A stretch of DNA of 64,000 nt from Nostoc sp. TCL26-01 (GTDB lineage Bacteria > Cyanobacteriota > Cyanobacteriia > Cyanobacteriales > Nostocaceae), in contig NZ_CP040297.1 of NCBI RefSeq assembly GCF_013393945.1, forward strand, positions 5,302,001 through 5,366,000, in the 5' to 3' direction. Each line of letters opens with the position of its first letter. Positions within the stretch are counted from its first letter, which is position 1. A program made the position numbers and the translations under genes. Below, piece by piece: positions 41,190 to 48,278 of the stretch. The notes beneath the pieces are model-generated. The model saw only the letters and a program-made list of their open reading frames with translations. It was not told the DNA's origin and did not search any database.

Positions 41190-42947
41190 CTAGTTCTTGA
41201 CAAATTGCCACAACTTAATAGTCTTATCCTTACCACCACTAGCAATCAATTGTGTCACTGGACTCACAGCCACAGCACATACTGAATCTAAATGACTTGC
41301 TAGAGTCAAAATTTCCTGATTTGTGCTGACCTGCCAAAGCTTGATAGTCTTGTCCCAACTGGCACTAATTAATATTGTGCCATTAGTAGAAAAAGCCAGT
41401 GCTACCACAGACCAAGAATGGCCTAATAGTGTGCCAATTATTTGACCAGTTTTGATATCCCACAATTTGATCGTATTATCATCACTACCCGTAGCTAAAA
41501 TTTTCCCATCAGAACTAAAAGCTACTGCTAAGATTGCTCGTGTGTGACCCTCAAGGGTTCCTAAGAAAGTAAAGTGTGGATGATTTGCCACTTTTTCCTC
41601 AGACTCTCCAGTTAAACTCATCTGCCATAAGCAAACTGTTCTGTCAAAACTAGCGCTGGCTAAAAGCCGTCCTTGAGGGCTAAAAGCTACTGCACTCACC
41701 TGCAATTGGTGTGCTTTCAGGGTAGACATTTCCTTACCAGTACTGATATCCCAAAGCTTGACTTGTTTATCCCAACTACCACTGGCAAGAATTTGTCCAC
41801 AGGGACTAAAAGCTACTGATTTGACTGCGTGTAAGTGTCCTTCTAAAGTAAAAATTTCTCTAGCTGTTTGTAGATGCCACAATTTAATAGTTTTATCGTC
41901 ACTAGCTGTTGCTAATACTTCTCCATTAGGGCTAAATGCAACTGATGTGACAGCTTGAGAATGTCCAGATAAACTATTAACTAAGGTTTGAGTATTTAAA
42001 TTCCATAATCTAATAATTTTGTCATCACTACCACTAGCTAGTCTCTCTCCATTGGGGCTGATAGCAAGGGAGTTAATACTGCCTAAATTGCCGGGCTTGC
42101 CTGTGATGGTATGCCACGGGGAATGTTGAGATGGAGATTTTGCAATGCTAATATGAGGATTTACACCCATCGCCAGCATCACTTCATCAGCTGATTGAAA
42201 GCGTTGAGTCAAGGATTTTGCTACTAGCTTGTTGAGAATTTTTACTAGCTTGTCACTTACTTTCATTGTCAGGTATTGTTGCCAAACCCAACAATCATTG
42301 GCAATATCAAATAAATCAAAGGGAGATATTTGCGTCAGTAGGTAAATGCAAGTCACACCCAAGCTGTAAAGGTCACTGGCAAACACTCCTTGACCTTTAG
42401 CTTGTTCTGGTGCAGTATATTCGGGACTGCCTACGCTGTTTGCAGTTAACTGGTGAACTCCTGTGAAAATTTGCGCCGCCCCAAAATCAACTAAAACGAA
42501 GTTCTTACTGTTGGCTGAATTGGATGCAAATTGGCGGATAATATTTTGGGGCTTGATATCACCGTGGATGATGTGGCGATCGCTCATAAATTTCACAACT
42601 GGCAATATCTGAGTTAACAATTGCCAAATTTGCATTTCCTGAAAAACCCCCTCTTCCACCACCACTTGCGCCAAATTGGCTCCAGCAACCCACTCCTGCA
42701 CCAAATAAAAGTGCTGATTATCCTGAAAATACGCTATCAAAGCTGGGATTTGCGGATGTTTGCCCAGTTCACTTAAATAACCAGCTTTTTGCTCAAATAC
42801 TGCTATTTTCTGATGCTGATATTGTAACCTTTGCACCACACAAGGAACTGGCGGATATTCACCTTCATCCACAGCCATGAAAGTTTGACAACATCCTCCT
42901 TCACCAATTAAATTGAGCAGCCGGTAACGGTTTTGTAAGATAGTCAA
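41190..42947 (-). CDS. WD40-repeat protein with degenerate Ser/Thr kinase domain
   Basis: A 585-residue protein: kinase-like domain (residues ~1-270), then seven WD40 repeats (from HTITGKPGNLGSINSLAISP to TKLWQFVKN-like ends), predicting a beta propeller. The kinase half lacks key residues: the glycine loop reads GEGGCCQTF, the ATP-lysine position reads CVVQRL (compare CVIKQF in the 17228 kinase), and the catalytic loop is HGDIKPQN rather than HRD. DFG (VDFGAAQ) remains. It is probably a pseudokinase scaffold. The start codon is a TTG lying in a TGACTAT repeat. Confidence 0.88.
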   Translation of the reverse strand: MTILQNRYRLLNLIGEGGCCQTFMAVDEGEYPPVPCVVQRLQYQHQKIAVFEQKAGYLSELGKHPQIPALIAYFQDNQHFYLVQEWVAGANLAQVVVEEGVFQEMQIWQLLTQILPVVKFMSDRHIIHGDIKPQNIIRQFASNSANSKNFVLVDFGAAQIFTGVHQLTANSVGSPEYTAPEQAKGQGVFASDLYSLGVTCIYLLTQISPFDLFDIANDCWVWQQYLTMKVSDKLVKILNKLVAKSLTQRFQSADEVMLAMGVNPHISIAKSPSQHSPWHTITGKPGNLGSINSLAISPNGERLASGSDDKIIRLWNLNTQTLVNSLSGHSQAVTSVAFSPNGEVLATASDDKTIKLWHLQTAREIFTLEGHLHAVKSVAFSPCGQILASGSWDKQVKLWDISTGKEMSTLKAHQLQVSAVAFSPQGRLLASASFDRTVCLWQMSLTGESEEKVANHPHFTFLGTLEGHTRAILAVAFSSDGKILATGSDDNTIKLWDIKTGQIIGTLLGHSWSVVALAFSTNGTILISASWDKTIKLWQVSTNQEILTLASHLDSVCAVAVSPVTQLIASGGKDKTIKLWQFVKN

Positions 42948-43021
42948 TGGTCAATAGTCAATGGTCAATGGTCAATAGTCATTGGTCATTAGTCATTGGT
43001 CATTAGTCATTGGTCAACAGT
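42946..43021. repeat. TCAATGG/TCATTAG heptamer tract
   Basis: About ten heptamers (GGTCAATAGTCAATGGTCAA, GGTCATTAGTCATTGGTCAT) between aroB and the WD40 gene; its edge supplies the TTG start of the latter. Confidence 0.8.
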
Positions 43022-43072
43022 CAAAATTATTTTCCCCTTGTCTCCTTGTCTCCCCATCCCCTCATCCCCTTC

Positions 43073-44158
43073 TCACATCTGGCTTAACACTTGGCGAATT
43101 GTCTCTGATGTTACTTCATCTGTCACTGTGACTACACCAATCTGAGTGGGTAAAACAAATCGTACTGTACCATCTTTGACTTTCTTATCTAGTTGTAGTG
43201 CTGCGACAATGGCTTCAATGTCTAACCCATCGGGTAACTTTGTCGGTAAACCTGCTTTTTGAATGAGGGCGTTTTGACGTTCTGCGTCTGCTTGTTGCCA
43301 TAGTCCCATATTGACAGCAATTTGCCCGGCGGCTACCATGCCGATTCCTACTGCTTCACCGTGCTTGAGTAGGCGATAATTAGTCAAGCTTTCCACCGCA
43401 TGACCAATGGTATGACCATAGTTAAGAATTGCTCTCAGTCCACCTTCTTTTTCATCCTTGCCAACAACATCAGCTTTAGCTTGACAAGAACGTAGTAATA
43501 TGCTGTTTATTAATTCCGGTTTGACATAGCGGAGTTGGTTAAGATGTTTACTCTGTTCTAACTGGTCAAATAATTCGGCATCCCAAATTACACCATATTT
43601 AATCACCTCTGCCATGCCTGCGCGAAATTCACGTACAGGTAAGGTTTTGAGACATTCAGGATCAATTAATACCCAGCGTGGCTGATGAAACGCCCCAATC
43701 AAGTTTTTACCGTGGGGATGATTCACGCCTGTTTTGCCACCAATGGCTGAGTCTACCATCCCTAAGAGTGTGGTAGGCACTTGCACCACATTAATTCCCC
43801 GCAACCAAGTAGCCGCAGCAAAGCCTGTCATATCGCCAATTACCCCTCCCCCTAAAGCCACCATCGTTGAAGAACGTTCTAGGCGATTTTCTAGGGCAAC
43901 ATCGTAGAGTTTTTGGATAGAGTTGAGGGTTTTGTAGCGTTCACCGGCGGGTAGACAATAGCTAGCAACTTGAAACCCAGCCGATACAAGAGAATTTACA
44001 GCCCTTTCGCCAAAATGTTTAAAAATAGTGGGGTTAGATACTAAAAGTACCTTTTTACCTAGTTTTAAACTAGCCATACTCTGACCTAGTTGGTCTAGGT
44101 TGGCGATCGCAATCTCATAGGACTGCTGTGGTAGATTAATGGTGATTACAGAAGTCAT
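43073..44158 (-). CDS. aroB: 3-Dehydroquinate synthase
   Basis: AroB converts DAHP to 3-dehydroquinate in the shikimate pathway, using NAD and a divalent metal. The 361 residues show the NAD-binding GGGVIGDMTGFAAATWLRG, the VPTTLLGMVDSAIGGKTGVN active-site stretch, and the metal-binding ILNYGHTIGHAVE and LKHGEAVGIGM histidines. Length is normal. Monocistronic. Confidence 0.97.
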   Translation of the reverse strand: MTSVITINLPQQSYEIAIANLDQLGQSMASLKLGKKVLLVSNPTIFKHFGERAVNSLVSAGFQVASYCLPAGERYKTLNSIQKLYDVALENRLERSSTMVALGGGVIGDMTGFAAATWLRGINVVQVPTTLLGMVDSAIGGKTGVNHPHGKNLIGAFHQPRWVLIDPECLKTLPVREFRAGMAEVIKYGVIWDAELFDQLEQSKHLNQLRYVKPELINSILLRSCQAKADVVGKDEKEGGLRAILNYGHTIGHAVESLTNYRLLKHGEAVGIGMVAAGQIAVNMGLWQQADAERQNALIQKAGLPTKLPDGLDIEAIVAALQLDKKVKDGTVRFVLPTQIGVVTVTDEVTSETIRQVLSQM

Positions 44159-44275
44159 TGCCCCAACTCAAACAGCGCTTGTGGGCGTATTCTACCGCAT
44201 TCTCAGGGGAGTAGTGAGTGGTGAGTGCTGAGTGAGGGGCAAGGAAGGGAACAAGGGGATAAGAAGAAAATAATT

Positions 44276-44322
44276 TTGACTATTGACTATTGACTATTGA
44301 CCAATGACCATTGACCAAAAAT
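44276..44322. repeat. TGACTAT/TGACCAA heptamer tract
   Basis: Five to six heptamers between aroB and petL. Confidence 0.75.
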
Positions 44323-44366
44323 TAATGATTCAATAGATATTAGTGAAGTATTGTGGAGAAAGATAA

Positions 44367-44462
44367 ATGTTAGCAGTAATATCTTACATCGGCTTTTTGG
44401 CTATTTTCACCGGCATAGCCGTAGGTCTATTATTTGGTCTACGTTCTGCCAAGATTCTGTAA
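44367..44462 (+). CDS. petL: Cytochrome b6-f complex subunit PetL
   Basis: A 31-residue single-helix protein (MLAVISYIGFLAIFTGIAVG, then LLFGLRSAKIL) that matches PetL of cyanobacteria closely. PetL sits at the rim of the b6-f complex and helps stabilise the dimer. GTGGAG lies 11 bases before the ATG. The gene is easy to miss because of its size. Confidence 0.93.
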   Translation: MLAVISYIGFLAIFTGIAVGLLFGLRSAKIL

Positions 44463-44528
44463 TCGGCATAGACTTGATGACTCATTCGTAATTCGTAACT
44501 AAAATTTATAATTACGAATTACGAATTA

Positions 44529-45533
44529 TCAATTATGAACCGCCACAGGAGTCGGTCTTTGGGCGGGAGGGCGCATTTCTAAGCCGAGTAGATTGAGCAT
44601 ATCTCTATCAGCATCATAATCTGGACAGGGAGTGGTGACAGTCAGCATCTTGTTATCGTCGCTGGAAAAGATGGAGTTTGCCCCAGCCATGAAACACAAG
44701 GCTTGTTCAACTTGCGAAAGTCTTGCCCTACCAGCACTTAAACGCACATCAGATGTTGGCATGAGGATACGTGCAGTCGCAATCATCCGTACAACTTCCC
44801 AAATGGGGACTTCCGGCTGATTTTCTAGTGGTGTGCCTGGAACTTGGGAGAGAATGTTAATCGGGACTGATTCTGGGTGGGGATTCAGACTTGATAGTGT
44901 TTGCAACATAGATACACGATCATCAACAGTTTCGCCTAAACCGAGAATGCCGCCAGAGCATACAGTAACATTAGTTTGCCGGACATTATCGATAGTATTT
45001 AGGCGATCGCCATATGTTCTCGTGGTGATAATGGTACTGTAATAGTCAGATGAAGTATCTAAGTTATGGTTATAAGCATACAGTCCAGCCGCTTCTAAAC
45101 GTTTGGCTTGGTCTGTTGTCACCATTCCCAATGTACAGCACACTTCTAAACCCATGTCTGTCACATCTTTGACCATTTCCAAAACTTTATCAAATTGAGA
45201 ATTATCTTTGACTTCCCGCCAAGCCGCCCCCATACAGACGCGACTAATTCCCTTTTGTTTGGCTGTTTGGGCTATGTCAACAACTGTTTGTTTATCTAGG
45301 AGTGCTTGCGGTTTCACTTCCGTTTGATAACGAGAAGACTGGGCGCAGTAGCTACAATCTTCTGGACACCCACCGGTTTTAATTGAGATGAGTTTGCATA
45401 CTTGGATTTGTTTAGGATCATGATATTGCCGATGTGTGCTAGCTGCTTGATAAATCAGCTCTAGCAATGGCATATCATAAATTGCACGGATTTCTGCTGG
45501 CTGCCAATTGTAGCGTATTCTTCCTGCCGACAT
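44529..45533 (-). CDS. bioB: Biotin synthase
   Basis: BioB is a radical-SAM enzyme that inserts sulfur into dethiobiotin. The 334 residues include the cluster motif CPEDCSYCAQS (CxxxCxxC), GAAWREVKD, YNHNLDTSSDYY, GLGETVDDRV and the arginine-containing SAGRARLS. Normal length. The C-terminus (RPTPVAVHN) is followed directly by ATTACGA heptamers. It is convergent with petL; other bio genes are not adjacent. Confidence 0.97.
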   Translation of the reverse strand: MSAGRIRYNWQPAEIRAIYDMPLLELIYQAASTHRQYHDPKQIQVCKLISIKTGGCPEDCSYCAQSSRYQTEVKPQALLDKQTVVDIAQTAKQKGISRVCMGAAWREVKDNSQFDKVLEMVKDVTDMGLEVCCTLGMVTTDQAKRLEAAGLYAYNHNLDTSSDYYSTIITTRTYGDRLNTIDNVRQTNVTVCSGGILGLGETVDDRVSMLQTLSSLNPHPESVPINILSQVPGTPLENQPEVPIWEVVRMIATARILMPTSDVRLSAGRARLSQVEQALCFMAGANSIFSSDDNKMLTVTTPCPDYDADRDMLNLLGLEMRPPAQRPTPVAVHN

Positions 45534-45873
45534 TAAATAGTATCCTTCCTCTGAACTGGATTGATCAACAGCTGTCTTCTAGTTATATTCCCCAAGTACA
45601 TTTTATGAATATTAAGAGTTCTTTCTTTTAACTATCTAGGAGATCAGGGGATAAGGAGAAAATTATTTATCTTCTTCTCAAATCTTTTCCATCGTCCTCT
45701 GTTTCAAATGGTAAGCATGGGAGCTAACCTAGCCACTATGTACTTTTGTTTGAAAAAAAGCAACGTTTCTCCATGCCAATTGTCACGTTTCTCAGACGAG
45801 TGAGTTAAAGACTGATCAGTATCTGCTGCTGATGAAACTTTAGAATGAATCCAGTAGGTTAGAGAAAACAGCA
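45534..45873. other. Gene-free stretch
   Basis: 340 bp between divergent bioB and the VapB-like gene. I see no gene or clear repeat; it should hold both promoters. Confidence 0.5.
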
Positions 45874-46128
45874 ATGCAAAGTATTAAGTTACGTTCTCAT
45901 GTGGGATCTGATGGTGTTTTGCATTTAGAGATACCACTGGGGGTCATAGACAAAGAGATAGAAGTGATGATAATTTATCAGCAATTAGAACCATCAGCAG
46001 AGGGAACAACACCGCAAGACTTAGGCTGGCCAAATGGTTTTTTTGAGCAGACATACGGTATTTGCCAGGATGATCCTATTATTGTCGATTCTGAAGGTGA
46101 TTTTGAGGTAAGGGAAGAAATACTGTGA
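45874..46128 (+). CDS. VapB-type antitoxin candidate
   Basis: An 84-residue protein starting MQSIKLRSHVGSDGVLHLEI, a type that regularly precedes VapC genes in cyanobacteria. The N-terminal part looks like an AbrB-like strand region, and the C-terminal third is acidic (DPIIVDSEGDFEVREE). Its stop codon overlaps the GTG start of the PIN toxin by 4 bp, so they form a translationally coupled pair. Confidence 0.78.
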   Translation: MQSIKLRSHVGSDGVLHLEIPLGVIDKEIEVMIIYQQLEPSAEGTTPQDLGWPNGFFEQTYGICQDDPIIVDSEGDFEVREEIL

Positions 46129-46532
46129 GGTATTTACTAGATACCAATGTTTGCGCCCGTTATCTTAATGGTAAATCACCAGCAATTAGAGAACGTTTAC
46201 GCTCCACAAGTTTAGAAGAGATTGCTGTCTGTTCGGTTGTAAAGGGAGAGTTGTTTTACGGCGCGATGAAAAGTAATCATCCCGAAAGGACTTTAGCTCG
46301 ACAGCAGCAGTTTCTCAACTTGTTTGTTTCTTTGCCATTTAATGATGTTACTGCCCTGACTTACGGTAGAATCCGTGCAGAATTAGCTGCAAGTGGTACT
46401 CCCATTGGCCCTAATGATTTACAGATTGCAGCGATCGCTCTTGTGCATAATTTAATATTAGTCACTCACAATACATTTGAGTTTAATCGGGTGAATGGGT
46501 TACAAATTGAGGATTGGGAATTGGGAGTTTAA
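46125..46532 (+). CDS. vapC: VapC-type PIN-domain toxin
   Basis: A 135-residue PIN ribonuclease with the acidic residues in LLDTNVCARYL, VVKGELFYGA and IGPNDLQIAAIAL, and the closing VTHNTFEFNRV. GTG start within the antitoxin stop region (GTGA). Complete and probably active. It differs from the 16744 VapC in sequence, so the two modules are independent. Confidence 0.9.
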   Translation: MRYLLDTNVCARYLNGKSPAIRERLRSTSLEEIAVCSVVKGELFYGAMKSNHPERTLARQQQFLNLFVSLPFNDVTALTYGRIRAELAASGTPIGPNDLQIAAIALVHNLILVTHNTFEFNRVNGLQIEDWELGV

Positions 46533-46673
46533 ATTTTTATTTAGTACGCAGTCTATATTATACAGGTTTTACTTTGCCCTTTGTTATGAATATGGGATAG
46601 AAGATGACCTTCCTATCAACATAAACAGCAGCTTTAAAATAGATTAGTGTATAGACATTCGCTCAACTAGATT

Positions 46674-47255
46674 ATGAAGTCGGAATTACCAATCATTACC
46701 AGCGATCGCCTATTATTACGTATTGGTATCAAAGAAGACATACCCCGAATACTTGATTATTTTATTGAAAATAAAGAATATTTAACTCCATTTTACCCTT
46801 CTTGGGTTGAGCATTTTTTTACAGCAGAATATTGGCAATATCAATTAGAAAATAATTTTCTAGAATTTATCCACGACCAATCTTTAAAATTATTTATCTT
46901 TCCCAGGAAGCAACCAACGGAAATTATTGGCACGATCAATTTTAATAATTTCGTGCGAGGTGCTGCTCATTTTTGTTATGTGGGATATAGTCTAGCTGAA
47001 AATGCTCAAGGCAAGGGCTATATGACAGAAGCCTTAAAAGCAGCGATTGATTACGTATTTCAAGAACTCCAATTTCATCGTGTTATGGCAAATTATATGC
47101 CACACAATCAACGCAGTGGTAATGTTCTTAAAAGATTAGGTTTTGTCGTTGAAGGTTATGCTAGAGACTACCTATTAATTAATGGCAAATGGCAAGATCA
47201 TATATTAACAAGTATCACTAATTCTGATTGGGAATTTCCGCATGAAAGGGTGTAG
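46674..47255 (+). CDS. GNAT acetyltransferase, RimJ/RimL type
   Basis: A 193-residue protein resembling ribosomal-protein N-terminal acetyltransferases: TSDRLLLRIGIKEDIPRILDY at the start, the acetyl-CoA loop YSLAENAQGKGYMTEALKAA, and NQRSGNVLKRLGFVVEGYARDYL. It would transfer acetyl from acetyl-CoA to an N-terminal amine; the substrate is not determined. ATG 46674 fits the family start. Monocistronic. Confidence 0.9.
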   Translation: MKSELPIITSDRLLLRIGIKEDIPRILDYFIENKEYLTPFYPSWVEHFFTAEYWQYQLENNFLEFIHDQSLKLFIFPRKQPTEIIGTINFNNFVRGAAHFCYVGYSLAENAQGKGYMTEALKAAIDYVFQELQFHRVMANYMPHNQRSGNVLKRLGFVVEGYARDYLLINGKWQDHILTSITNSDWEFPHERV

Positions 47256-47320
47256 GGGGTTAGGGGTGTAAGGGTATAGGGTTTCAAAACTCGCAGATTG
47301 TGTTTGATTGGAGGAATTCC

Positions 47321-47935
47321 ATGAGCCGCCCGTCATTATTAGATCCAAATCGCTCGTATACTTTTAGCAATTACTTTGAATTAGGGTTTGCTGTTGATGA
47401 TTTAGTAGCTGAGTTTGGTTATTCATTTGAGCGCAAATTTTTGGAATTACCCCAATATTCAGGCTCATTAAACAGACTTGTTGAACTAAAACAACGGATT
47501 GAAGAAGTATTACCTTTTGTAGATTTAGAAAACGAAGCTACTCGTCGGGAAATTTTAATTGCGCCGATTGTTACTGATTTAATCCATTATTCCCACGCCA
47601 AGTTACGGATAGAATACAGTATTAAAGTTAATCATCAACTTCAAGGTAATTTCGATTACTATCTGCGAACAACGACAAATTTAATTGTGATTGAAGCCAA
47701 GCAAGCCGATATAAATAGGGGATTTATACAACTAGCAACTGAGATGATAGCCCTTGATAAATGGACTGATTCTACTCAAGCTGAAATATTAGGAGCAGTA
47801 ACAACAGGTAATATTTGGCAATTTGGTGTATTAAACAGAAAAAAACAAAGTATTGAGCAAGCAATTAACCTTTATCGAGTGACTGAAGAATTAGAAATTG
47901 TTGTCAGAACAATGCTGGCTGCACTGATGAATTAA
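47321..47935 (+). CDS. Predicted PD-(D/E)xK-fold protein, unknown role
   Basis: A 204-residue protein. The segment GNFDYYLRTTTNLIVIEAKQADINRG has the D...ExK arrangement of the PD-(D/E)xK nuclease fold (GNFDYYL then VIEAKQ), as in restriction-like nucleases. A GGAGG site seven bases before ATG 47321 sets the start. No methylase or partner gene is adjacent. It could be a solitary nuclease or an inactive relative. Confidence 0.6.
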   Translation: MSRPSLLDPNRSYTFSNYFELGFAVDDLVAEFGYSFERKFLELPQYSGSLNRLVELKQRIEEVLPFVDLENEATRREILIAPIVTDLIHYSHAKLRIEYSIKVNHQLQGNFDYYLRTTTNLIVIEAKQADINRGFIQLATEMIALDKWTDSTQAEILGAVTTGNIWQFGVLNRKKQSIEQAINLYRVTEELEIVVRTMLAALMN

Positions 47936-48278
47936 CGAAAAAATCAAGGTTCAAAGCCCTACTAATAGTAGGTGGCTTGGCTTATAGCTTTTCCTAATCT
48001 GCTGAAGTACTGAGTACACCGTGAATAAAATTGGGCAATCTCCACGCCCCTCTCTCTTGAAAAGTTGAGCCACTGCTTTGGAGAGGCAGTGCGTTGGGCG
48101 GCTTTGCCGACTTGTAGCAACTGCCGTCGGGTTTCCCGGATTATAGCAAGTGGCGTTCCTACGCCGGGAAACCCGGCTTCGAGGAACTTTTCGCTGCGTT
48201 TTCCTCTGCGTTTAAAAAGATTGATTCTGTACCTCACCTAACTGGGAAACGCTATAATTACGAACTACGAATTATTTT
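47936..48278. other. Gene-free repeat-rich stretch
   Basis: Contains an imperfect palindrome (CGGGTTTCCCGG ... CCGGGAAACCCG at 48128-48173) and GC-rich interspersed repeat words, then ATTACGA heptamers before the next stop codon. An open frame across it reflects the repeats, not a gene. Confidence 0.6.

Noticed and set aside
47962..48237. 91-residue minus-strand open frame
   Set aside because: It spans interspersed palindromic repeats, has no ribosome site and no protein-like pattern.
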